From: Acidobacteriota bacterium
GTDB taxonomy: Bacteria; Acidobacteriota; Polarisedimenticolia; Gp22-AA2
Direction: 5' to 3'
Assembly (NCBI GenBank): GCA_003223145.1
Contig: QHXY01000070.1
Coordinates: 1 to 32,081, forward strand
Length of the DNA: 32,081 nucleotides
Within the stretch, counting starts at the first letter, position 1. Each line of letters begins with the position of its first letter. A program made the position numbers and the translations under genes. Positions 19,674 to 27,477 of this stretch are shown one piece after another. The notes beneath the pieces were generated by a model, which saw nothing but the letters and a program-made list of their open reading frames with translations, was not told where the DNA came from and searched no databases.

Positions 19674-20855
19674 GTGAGCCGCCCGGCGATGCTTCTGGTG
19701 GATCACGACGAGGCCTCGCGCCTGCAGCTCAAGGAGCGCATCGCCGCCATCTGCCCGCCCGGCATGGAGGTCCTGGTCGCGCGATCGGCCGAGGAGGGCC
19801 TCGGCATCCTGTACTCCCTGCGCGAGCAGCACAGGACGATCGAGCTGGTGATCGCCATGCAGGGTATGCCCGGCATACCGGGCGGCCGCTTCCTGGAGAT
19901 CGTCAACGCCCAGTTCGCCGGGGTCGGCAAGATCCTGCTCTCCGGCAAACCCAGCCTGGACGAGGCGATCTACGCCATCAACAACGCCGGTCTCGACAAG
20001 TACATCCCCACGCCGTGGGACCCGGAGGACGTCAAGTTCACCATCACCGCCCTCCTGCGCCAGCGGGAGATGAAGCTCCTGAACGAGAAGCTGCTATCCG
20101 ACCTGCAGGTGCGCAACCAGCAGCTGACGTCGGCGCTGGGCAATCTCGAGCAGGCGCGCCACGACCTGGAGGGCTCGTACATCCAGACGGTCGAATCGCT
20201 GGCCATCGCCCTGGAGGCGAAGGACCGCTACACGGCGGGCCACTCGCAGCGCGTCGCCAAGTTCGCGCGCCTGATCGCGCGCTCCCTGGGAATGCCCCAG
20301 GGGGAGGTGGATATCGTCGGGCAGGTCGCGCTGCTGCACGACATCGGAAAGATCGGCATGCTGGACAAGATCCTGAACAAGCCGGCGAACCTGACGCCGG
20401 AGGAGCGCGAGGCGATCAAGACCCACCCCGTCGTCGGCGCCCAGATCCTGGCGCCGGTCGCGACCTTCTCCAAGCACGTGGAGGGCATCAAGCACCATCA
20501 CGAGATGTTCGACGGCACCGGCTACCCCGGGCGCCTCAAGGGGACCGACATCCCCCTGTCGGCGCGCATCGTCTGCCTGGCCGACGCCTTCGACGCCATG
20601 ACCTCGACGCGTCCCTATCGCGTCGGCCTGCCACTGGAGTTCGCCATCCAGGAGATGCAGAAGATGTCGGGGCGGCAGTTCTGTCCCGACTGCGTCGAGG
20701 CCTTCGTCCGGGTCCTGCAGTCGACGGCCGGCGCCGGCGAACTGGCGGCCTCGGCGCCGGCCGCGCCACCCGTCCCGCGGGCGACGGACGAAGGCGAAGG
20801 CCAGGCATCCCATGACGACGCCGAGCCCCGCGTCCAACTCCCCACCGGGACCTGA
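19674..20855 (+). CDS. Response-regulator-like HD-GYP domain protein with degenerate receiver
   Basis: GTG start; LVDHDEASR N-terminal receiver, HD motif LLHDIGKIGMLDKIL, GYP motif HHEMFDGTGYPGRL. Confidence 0.9.
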   Translation: MSRPAMLLVDHDEASRLQLKERIAAICPPGMEVLVARSAEEGLGILYSLREQHRTIELVIAMQGMPGIPGGRFLEIVNAQFAGVGKILLSGKPSLDEAIYAINNAGLDKYIPTPWDPEDVKFTITALLRQREMKLLNEKLLSDLQVRNQQLTSALGNLEQARHDLEGSYIQTVESLAIALEAKDRYTAGHSQRVAKFARLIARSLGMPQGEVDIVGQVALLHDIGKIGMLDKILNKPANLTPEEREAIKTHPVVGAQILAPVATFSKHVEGIKHHHEMFDGTGYPGRLKGTDIPLSARIVCLADAFDAMTSTRPYRVGLPLEFAIQEMQKMSGRQFCPDCVEAFVRVLQSTAGAGELAASAPAAPPVPRATDEGEGQASHDDAEPRVQLPTGT

Positions 20856-20897
20856 AAGCTCCGTCCCACCGGAAAAACGCCAACAGACCCGAGCGAC

Positions 20898-20926
20898 TTG
20901 ACAGCGGACGGCCTGTGACTTATGAT
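20898..20926 (+). promoter_or_regulatory. Consensus sigma70-type promoter for the RHH-nadA unit, copy 1 (TTGACA-17 bp-TATGAT)
   Basis: TTGACA 20898-20903, 17-bp spacer, TATGAT 20921-20926; start codon of small ORF at 20983. Confidence 0.8.
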
Positions 20927-20950
20927 GTTATTCGTAAAATATACATAAGT
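20918..20950. promoter_or_regulatory. Candidate operator: inverted repeat ACTTATG-N19-CATAAGT overlapping the -10, with an additional ATAAG half-site at 20954
   Basis: Exact 7-nt arms 20918-20924 and 20944-20950, in an AT-rich island inside very GC-rich DNA. Confidence 0.55.
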
Positions 20951-20982
20951 TATATAAGAAGATCCTGACGCAGGAGTAACGC

Positions 20983-21198
20983 ATGCCCGTGTACAAGAAA
21001 ATCCGCACGTTCACCGCGACGGACCAGGAGCTGGACATGCTGGAGACGGTCGCGCGCTACCACGGCTTCTCGAAAAGCGCGACGATCACCAGCCTGATCA
21101 AGAAGGAGTTCTGGAGGGTGTTCCCGGCAGGGACCCGCGCCATCAGGCCCGATCGCGGGGCGCGCGTGTTCGACCGGGGCGCCGACCGGGGAGAGTGA
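20983..21198 (+). CDS. Small ribbon-helix-helix (CopG/Arc-like) putative regulator, copy 1
   Basis: 71 aa MPVYKKIRTFTATDQELDMLETVARYHGFSKSATITSLIKKEFWRVFPAG...: N-terminal strand plus two short helices with SKSATITSLIKKEF; RBS AGGAG; stop 1 nt before the nadA ATG. Confidence 0.6.
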   Translation: MPVYKKIRTFTATDQELDMLETVARYHGFSKSATITSLIKKEFWRVFPAGTRAIRPDRGARVFDRGADRGE

Positions 21199-21199
21199 C

Positions 21200-22216
21200 A
21201 TGAGCGGCGTCGGGAGCGTCGGGGAGATCGTCACGATCGCGGCAGCATCGGTCCCGGAGCTCTGGCGGGTGGCCGACCCGAGGGAGGCGACCCGTCGAAT
21301 CGGACAGATCCGGGCTCTGGCGACGGCCCGGAATGCCGTTTTGCTGGCGCACAACTACCAGCTGCCGGAAGTTCAGGAGGCGGCCGACTTCGTGGGCGAT
21401 TCCCTAGGGCTTTCTCTCGAGGCGCAAAAAACCGGCGCGGACGTCATCGTCTTCTGCGGCGTCCACTTCATGGCCGAATCGGCCAAGATCCTCAACCCCG
21501 GGAAGACCGTCCTCCTTCCGAACCTGTCGGCCGGCTGCGCCCTGGCCGACTCGATCACGCCCGAGTCGCTGCTCAAGTGGAAGGAGCGCTACCCCGGGTA
21601 TCTCGTGGTCACTTACATCAACAGCAGTGCCGAGGTGAAGGCGCTGTCGGACATCTGCTGCACATCGGCGAACGCCGTCTCGGTCATCCGCAGCCTCCCG
21701 ACGGACAGGATCTTGTTCACGCCGGACCGCAATCTGGGTCGCTGGGTCGCGCGCCAGGTGCCGGAGAAGGACATCGTCATCTATGACGGGGCCTGCCCGA
21801 CGCATGACGTCCTGCGCGACGCCAGCGTCGAGAGGGTGAAGTCGGGGCACCCGGGCGCCGTCGTCATCGCGCACCCGGAGTGTCGCGAAGACGTCCTTCA
21901 AATGGCCGACGAGGTCTGCTCCACCTCCGGGATGGTGCAGGCGGTGCAGCGCCACCCTGAGGCGCGCACTTTCATCGTCGCCACCGAATGGGCCCTCATC
22001 CACCAGCTCAAGAAGCGCTTCCCGGACCGTGAGTTCATCCCGGCGGACGGCTGCATCGGCTGCCGGCTGCACTGTCCCTACATGAAAATGATCACTCTGG
22101 ACACAGTCCGGCGCGCCCTCCTGGAGAACGTTTTTGAAATCACCGTCGATGCGGAGGACGCCGCCCTGGCGCGGCGCGCCCTCGAGCGGATGATGGCGGT
22201 GCCGCGCGACCGTTGA
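21200..22216 (+). CDS. nadA: Quinolinate synthase, copy 1
   Basis: LLAHNYQLPEVQEAADFVGDSLGLSLEAQKTGADVIVFCGVHFMAESAKILNPGKTVLLPNLSAGCALADSI...VVTYINSSAEVKALSDICCTSANAV...ADGCIGCRLHCPYMKMITLD. Confidence 0.96.
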   Translation: MSGVGSVGEIVTIAAASVPELWRVADPREATRRIGQIRALATARNAVLLAHNYQLPEVQEAADFVGDSLGLSLEAQKTGADVIVFCGVHFMAESAKILNPGKTVLLPNLSAGCALADSITPESLLKWKERYPGYLVVTYINSSAEVKALSDICCTSANAVSVIRSLPTDRILFTPDRNLGRWVARQVPEKDIVIYDGACPTHDVLRDASVERVKSGHPGAVVIAHPECREDVLQMADEVCSTSGMVQAVQRHPEARTFIVATEWALIHQLKKRFPDREFIPADGCIGCRLHCPYMKMITLDTVRRALLENVFEITVDAEDAALARRALERMMAVPRDR

Positions 22217-22270
22217 AGGCAGGTCGGCCGCGGTTCCGCGAACGCAAAGGCTGCTTCGGCCCTTCCCGGG

Positions 22271-22300
22271 TTGACTCTCCGCTCCGGCGGTCCCTATAAT
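22271..22300 (+). promoter_or_regulatory. Candidate sigma70-type promoter of the membrane HD-GYP gene, copy 1 (TTGACT-18 bp-TATAAT)
   Basis: TTGACT 22271-22276, TATAAT 22295-22300. Confidence 0.7.
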
Positions 22301-22366
22301 CACTGCGCTCTTTGTCCTTCCGCGCGCCCGGCCACCGTCCACGAGGCAGGTGACTCCGGCTCCACG

Positions 22367-24208
22367 ATGACGCCCAACACCAGCCAGAAACTGAGCGACG
22401 CCGCCCGGCGCCCCACTCGCAAGATCGTCTACTGGTTCCTCCTGGTCCTCGCCGTCATGGGTCTTCTGCCGCTGGGCGTCTCCGCCTACAAGCTCATCAG
22501 CTACAGCCGCGAGGCGCTGGTCACCTCCCAGCAGGAAGTCCAGCTCCAGGTAGCGACGGCGGTGGCGCGTCAGCTCAACGCGGCGATCGAGGGAATCAAG
22601 ACGCAAATGGCCCGGCTGGGAGAGGCCGTCGCCGCGCTGCCGAAGGGATCGCCAGGTGGGGGCCGAGCCGTTCCCGATCGGGCCCTGATGGAGCGGCTGC
22701 TCGGGTCGGACCTGCTCCTGGTGCGCTACACGCCGCGCCAGGGCGAATCGATCGAGGCCCGCCAGCCGGGGTTCCCGCGCTCCGCGGTCGAAGCCGTGAT
22801 CCGCGAAGGGGTGGGCGTGGCGATGCAGGGGGGGCAGGACGTGAGCGATCCGATCCCGCTGCAAACAGACCAGGGGCAGCACTCGGTGCTGGTGGTGACG
22901 GTGCCGGTCGGGGCCGCCGGAGCGTCCTCCGGCGCGCTCACCGGGGTGGTCGATTTCGCCTCCTACTGGGATCCGGTCGTGGGCGGCCGGCGGACCAGCT
23001 ATATCATTTACGCGCTCGACAGCCAGGGCCGTCTGTTCGCGTCGCAGGACGAAGACGGCATTCTGGGGCGCGGGGACCTCAAGACGTTCGGCGTGGTACG
23101 GGACTGCCTGCGGGCCGGAGGCCACTCGGCTCTGACCTCCGAGTACCTTCTGACGGTGGACGGCAAGCCGGTGCCGTACATCGCCTCGTGCGACACCACC
23201 GCGCAGGGCTGGAAGATCTTCGTCCAGCTCGAGAAGAAGCAGGCCTACGCCACGGTCAACCAGATGATCCAGACGACTCTGTTCTGGGCCGGTCTGGCGG
23301 TGGTCCTGGCGCTCGTCCTGGCGTACGCGCTGGCCGCCAACGTCACCCGGCCGATCAAGGCGCTGGCGGCGGGCACCGAGGCGTTCGCCAAGGGCCAGCT
23401 CGACCAGCGAGTCCGCGTGAAGAGCCGCAACGAGCTCGGGGCCCTGGCCGACACCTTCAACGCCATGGCCGACCAGCTGCAGAACTACATCCAGAGACTG
23501 AGCGCCGCCGTCTCCCTGAACAGCGAGCTGTTCATGGGCACGGTCAAGGCGCTGGCCGAGGCCATCGACGAGAAGGACCCGTACACGCGCGGGCACTCCG
23601 AGCGCGTCAACCAGTACGCCGTTCTGCTCGCCAAGCAGATGGGTCTCTCCAAGAAGGAGATCTACGAGGTGCACATCTCGTCGCTGTTCCACGACATCGG
23701 CAAGATCGGCATGCTGGACAAGATCCTGAACAAGCCGGCGAACCTGACGCCGGAGGAGCGCGAGGCGATCAAGACCCACCCCGTCGTCGGCGCCCAGATC
23801 CTGGCGCCGGTCGCGACCTTCTCCAAGCACGTGGAGGGCATCAAGCACCATCACGAGATGTTCGACGGCACCGGCTACCCCGGGCGCCTCAAGGGGACCG
23901 ACATCCCCCTGTCGGCGCGCATCGTCTGCCTGGCCGACGCCTTCGACGCCATGACCTCGACGCGTCCCTATCGCGTCGGCCTGCCACTGGAGTTCGCCAT
24001 CCAGGAGATGCAGAAGATGTCGGGGCGGCAGTTCTGTCCCGACTGCGTCGAGGCCTTCGTCCGGGTCCTGCAGTCGACGGCCGGCGCCGGCGAACTGGCG
24101 GCCTCGGCGCCGGCCGCGCCACCCGTCCCGCGGGCGACGGACGAAGGCGAAGGCCAGGCATCCCATGACGACGCCGAGCCCCGCGTCCAACTCCCCACCG
24201 GGACCTGA
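22367..24208 (+). CDS. Chimeric membrane sensor (extracytoplasmic domain, TM, HAMP) fused to the HD-GYP C-terminal half of the upstream response-regulator-type protein
   Basis: ATG at 22367 (MTPNTSQKLSDAARR); N-terminal region matches the 25720 gene to HDIGKIG, then MLDKILNKPANLTPEEREAIK...QLPTGT identical to the C-terminus of 19674-20855. Confidence 0.9.
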   Translation: MTPNTSQKLSDAARRPTRKIVYWFLLVLAVMGLLPLGVSAYKLISYSREALVTSQQEVQLQVATAVARQLNAAIEGIKTQMARLGEAVAALPKGSPGGGRAVPDRALMERLLGSDLLLVRYTPRQGESIEARQPGFPRSAVEAVIREGVGVAMQGGQDVSDPIPLQTDQGQHSVLVVTVPVGAAGASSGALTGVVDFASYWDPVVGGRRTSYIIYALDSQGRLFASQDEDGILGRGDLKTFGVVRDCLRAGGHSALTSEYLLTVDGKPVPYIASCDTTAQGWKIFVQLEKKQAYATVNQMIQTTLFWAGLAVVLALVLAYALAANVTRPIKALAAGTEAFAKGQLDQRVRVKSRNELGALADTFNAMADQLQNYIQRLSAAVSLNSELFMGTVKALAEAIDEKDPYTRGHSERVNQYAVLLAKQMGLSKKEIYEVHISSLFHDIGKIGMLDKILNKPANLTPEEREAIKTHPVVGAQILAPVATFSKHVEGIKHHHEMFDGTGYPGRLKGTDIPLSARIVCLADAFDAMTSTRPYRVGLPLEFAIQEMQKMSGRQFCPDCVEAFVRVLQSTAGAGELAASAPAAPPVPRATDEGEGQASHDDAEPRVQLPTGT

Positions 24209-24250
24209 AAGCTCCGTCCCACCGGAAAAACGCCAACAGACCCGAGCGAC

Positions 24251-24303
24251 TTGACAGCGGACGGCCTGTGACTTATGATGTTATTCGTAAAATATACATA
24301 AGT
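24251..24303 (+). promoter_or_regulatory. Second copy of the consensus promoter plus inverted-repeat operator upstream of the RHH-nadA unit
   Basis: Same sequence as 20898-20950, offset 3353. Confidence 0.65.
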
Positions 24304-24335
24304 TATATAAGAAGATCCTGACGCAGGAGTAACGC

Positions 24336-24551
24336 ATGCCCGTGTACAAGAAAATCCGCACGTTCACCGCGACGGACCAGGAGCTGGACATGCTGGAGAC
24401 GGTCGCGCGCTACCACGGCTTCTCGAAAAGCGCGACGATCACCAGCCTGATCAAGAAGGAGTTCTGGAGGGTGTTCCCGGCAGGGACCCGCGCCATCAGG
24501 CCCGATCGCGGGGCGCGCGTGTTCGACCGGGGCGCCGACCGGGGAGAGTGA
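24336..24551 (+). CDS. Small ribbon-helix-helix putative regulator, copy 2
   Basis: Translation identical to 20983-21198. Confidence 0.6.
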   Translation: MPVYKKIRTFTATDQELDMLETVARYHGFSKSATITSLIKKEFWRVFPAGTRAIRPDRGARVFDRGADRGE

Positions 24552-24552
24552 C

Positions 24553-25569
24553 ATGAGCGGCGTCGGGAGCGTCGGGGAGATCGTCACGATCGCGGCAGCA
24601 TCGGTCCCGGAGCTCTGGCGGGTGGCCGACCCGAGGGAGGCGACCCGTCGAATCGGACAGATCCGGGCTCTGGCGACGGCCCGGAATGCCGTTTTGCTGG
24701 CGCACAACTACCAGCTGCCGGAAGTTCAGGAGGCGGCCGACTTCGTGGGCGATTCCCTGGGGCTTTCTCTCGAGGCGCAAAAAACCGGCGCGGACGTCAT
24801 CGTCTTCTGCGGCGTCCACTTCATGGCCGAATCGGCCAAGATCCTCAACCCCGGGAAGACCGTCCTCCTTCCGAACCTGTCGGCCGGCTGCGCCCTGGCC
24901 GACTCGATCACGCCCGAGTCGCTGCTCAAGTGGAAGGAGCGCTACCCCGGGTATCTCGTGGTCACTTACATCAACAGCAGTGCCGAGGTGAAGGCGCTGT
25001 CGGACATCTGCTGCACATCGGCGAACGCCGTCTCGGTCATCCGCAGCCTCCCGACGGACAGGATCTTGTTCACGCCGGACCGCAATCTGGGTCGCTGGGT
25101 CGCGCGCCAGGTGCCGGAGAAGGACATCGTCATCTATGACGGGGCCTGCCCGACGCATGACGTCCTGCGCGACGCCAGCGTCGAGAGGGTGAAGTCGGGG
25201 CACCCGGGCGCCGTCGTCATCGCGCACCCGGAGTGTCGCGAAGACGTCCTTCAAATGGCCGACGAGGTCTGCTCCACCTCCGGGATGGTGCAGGCGGTGC
25301 AGCGCCACCCTGAGGCGCGCACTTTCATCGTCGCCACCGAATGGGCCCTCATCCACCAGCTCAAGAAGCGCTTCCCGGACCGTGAGTTCATCCCGGCGGA
25401 CGGCTGCATCGGCTGCCGGCTGCACTGTCCCTACATGAAAATGATCACTCTGGACACAGTCCGGCGCGCCCTCCTGGAGAACGTTTTTGAAATCACCGTC
25501 GATGCGGAGGACGCCGCCCTGGCGCGGCGCGCCCTCGAGCGGATGATGGCGGTGCCGCGCGACCGTTGA
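24553..25569 (+). CDS. nadA: Quinolinate synthase, copy 2
   Basis: 338-aa translation identical to copy 1. Confidence 0.96.
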   Translation: MSGVGSVGEIVTIAAASVPELWRVADPREATRRIGQIRALATARNAVLLAHNYQLPEVQEAADFVGDSLGLSLEAQKTGADVIVFCGVHFMAESAKILNPGKTVLLPNLSAGCALADSITPESLLKWKERYPGYLVVTYINSSAEVKALSDICCTSANAVSVIRSLPTDRILFTPDRNLGRWVARQVPEKDIVIYDGACPTHDVLRDASVERVKSGHPGAVVIAHPECREDVLQMADEVCSTSGMVQAVQRHPEARTFIVATEWALIHQLKKRFPDREFIPADGCIGCRLHCPYMKMITLDTVRRALLENVFEITVDAEDAALARRALERMMAVPRDR

Positions 25570-25623
25570 AGGCAGGTCGGCCGCGGTTCCGCGAACGCAA
25601 AGGCTGCTTCGGCCCTTCCCGGG

Positions 25624-25653
25624 TTGACTCTCCGCTCCGGCGGTCCCTATAAT
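25624..25653 (+). promoter_or_regulatory. Second copy of TTGACT-18 bp-TATAAT promoter
   Basis: Offset 3353 from 22271-22300. Confidence 0.7.
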
Positions 25654-25719
25654 CACTGCGCTCTTTGTCCTTCCGCGCGCCCGGCCACCGTCCACGAGGC
25701 AGGTGACTCCGGCTCCACG

Positions 25720-27477
25720 ATGACGCCCAACACCAGCCAGAAACTGAGCGACGCCGCCCGGCGCCCCACTCGCAAGATCGTCTACTGGTTCCTCCTGGTC
25801 CTCGCCGTCATGGGTCTTCTGCCGCTGGGCGTCTCCGCCTACAAGCTCATCAGCTACAGCCGCGAGGCGCTGGTCACCTCCCAGCAGGAAGTCCAGCTCC
25901 AGGTAGCGACGGCGGTGGCGCGTCAGCTCAACGCGGCGATCGAGGGAATCAAGACGCAAATGGCCCGGCTGGGAGAGGCCGTCGCCGCGCTGCCGAAGGG
26001 ATCGCCAGGTGGGGGCCGAGCCGTTCCCGATCGGGCCCTGATGGAGCGGCTGCTCGGGTCGGACCTGCTCCTGGTGCGCTACACGCCGCGCCAGGGCGAA
26101 TCGATCGAGGCCCGCCAGCCGGGGTTCCCGCGCTCCGCGGTCGAAGCCGTGATCCGCGAAGGGGTGGGCGTGGCGATGCAGGGGGGGCAGGACGTGAGCG
26201 ATCCGATCCCGCTGCAAACAGACCAGGGGCAGCACTCGGTGCTGGTGGTGACGGTGCCGGTCGGGGCCGCCGGAGCGTCCTCCGGCGCGCTCACCGGGGT
26301 GGTCGATTTCGCCTCCTACTGGGATCCGGTGGTGGGCGGCCGGCGGACCAGCTATATCATCTACGCGCTCGACAGCCAGGGCCGTCTGTTCGCGTCGCAG
26401 GACGAAGACGGCATTCTGGGGCGCGGGGACCTCAAGACGTTCGGCGTGGTACGGGACTGCCTGCGGGCCGGAGGCCACTCGGCTCTGACCTCCGAGTACC
26501 TTCTGACGGTGGACGGCAAGCCGGTGCCGTACATCGCCTCGTGCGACACCACCGCGCAGGGCTGGAAGATCTTCGTCCAGCTCGAGAAGAAGCAGGCCTA
26601 CGCCACGGTCAACCAGATGATCCAGACGACTCTGTTCTGGGCCGGTCTGGCGGTGGCCCTGGCGCTCGTCCTGGCGTACGCGCTGGCCGCCAACGTCACC
26701 CGGCCGATCAAGGCGCTGGCGGCGGGCACCGAGGCGTTCGCCAAGGGCCAGCTCGACCAGCGAGTCCGCGTGAAGAGCCGCAACGAGCTCGGGGCCCTGG
26801 CCGACACCTTCAACGCCATGGCCGACCAGCTGCAGAACTACATCCAGAGACTGAGCGCCGCCGTCTCCCTGAACAGCGAGCTGTTCATGGGCACGGTCAA
26901 GGCGCTGGCCGAGGCCATCGACGAGAAGGACCCGTACACGCGCGGGCACTCCGAGCGCGTCAACCAGTACGCCGTTCTGCTCGCCAAGCAGATGGGTCTC
27001 TCCAAGAAGGAGATCTACGAGGTGCACATCTCGTCGCTGTTCCACGACATCGGCAAGATCGGCATCGAAGACAAAATCCTCCGCAAGCCGGCGGCCCTGA
27101 CCGACGAGGAGTACACTGTGATGAAGCAGCATCCGAACAAGGGGTACCAGATGCTGTCGAAGATCCGGGCGATGAAGGACATCATCCCGGGGATCCGTTT
27201 CCACCACGAGCGCTGGGACGGAAGCGGCTACCCGATGGGGCTGAAGGCCGATCAGATCCCGCTGCCGGCGCGCATCGTGGCGGTGGCCGATGCCTTCGAC
27301 GCCATGACCACGAACCGGCCGTACCAGAAGGCCATGCCGTTCGAGAAGGCGATCGCGCGGCTGTTCGAGCTCAGCGAGCGCGCCTACGATCGACGAGTGG
27401 TGGCGGCGTTCTCGGAGGCCTACAAGGCGGGGGCCTTCAAGGAGCCCGCCAAGGCCGCGGCGTACCAGGAACTGTGA
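25720..27477 (+). CDS. Membrane-bound sensor HAMP/HD-GYP protein (intact parental form)
   Basis: Two TM segments (IVYWFLLVLAVMGLLPLGVSAY; LFWAGLAVALALVLAYALAA), HAMP (NVTRPIKALAAGTEAFAKGQLDQRV...ELGALADTFNAMADQL), HDIGKIGIEDKIL and HHERWDGSGYP. Confidence 0.93.
   Translation: MTPNTSQKLSDAARRPTRKIVYWFLLVLAVMGLLPLGVSAYKLISYSREALVTSQQEVQLQVATAVARQLNAAIEGIKTQMARLGEAVAALPKGSPGGGRAVPDRALMERLLGSDLLLVRYTPRQGESIEARQPGFPRSAVEAVIREGVGVAMQGGQDVSDPIPLQTDQGQHSVLVVTVPVGAAGASSGALTGVVDFASYWDPVVGGRRTSYIIYALDSQGRLFASQDEDGILGRGDLKTFGVVRDCLRAGGHSALTSEYLLTVDGKPVPYIASCDTTAQGWKIFVQLEKKQAYATVNQMIQTTLFWAGLAVALALVLAYALAANVTRPIKALAAGTEAFAKGQLDQRVRVKSRNELGALADTFNAMADQLQNYIQRLSAAVSLNSELFMGTVKALAEAIDEKDPYTRGHSERVNQYAVLLAKQMGLSKKEIYEVHISSLFHDIGKIGIEDKILRKPAALTDEEYTVMKQHPNKGYQMLSKIRAMKDIIPGIRFHHERWDGSGYPMGLKADQIPLPARIVAVADAFDAMTTNRPYQKAMPFEKAIARLFELSERAYDRRVVAAFSEAYKAGAFKEPAKAAAYQEL

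Larger units (their letters stand above)
20349..23701 (+). repeat. Tandem duplication copy 1 (3353 bp)
   Basis: Constant offset of 3353 nt to 23702-27054 for every encoded ORF; only four mismatches seen by eye (21406, 22978, 23008, 23304). Confidence 0.95.
23702..27054 (+). repeat. Tandem duplication copy 2 (3353 bp)
   Basis: See copy 1; begins and ends at the shared 11-mer AAGATCGGCAT (20349-20359, 23702-23712, 27055-27065). Confidence 0.95.

Noticed and set aside
19622-20815. 397-aa plus-strand ORF overlapping the HD-GYP response-regulator gene
   Set aside because: Alternate-frame translation of the same DNA, Arg/Gly/Pro/Ala-rich; the 19674 frame has clear domain motifs.
22217-22262. Possible intrinsic terminator after nadA (CGCGG/CCGCG arms)
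   Set aside because: Very short stem with minimal loop and no T-run.
21404-24190. 928-aa minus-strand ORF (and 903-aa sibling 24496-27207)
   Set aside because: Antisense to well-supported nadA and HD-GYP genes; His/Arg/Gly/Asp/Leu-rich composition typical of frame shadows in high-GC DNA; the two exist only because of the duplication.
20349-27054. Composite transposon or integrative element explanation for the repeat
   Set aside because: No transposase, integrase, terminal inverted repeats or target-site duplication seen; both ends fall inside coding HD motifs with microhomology.
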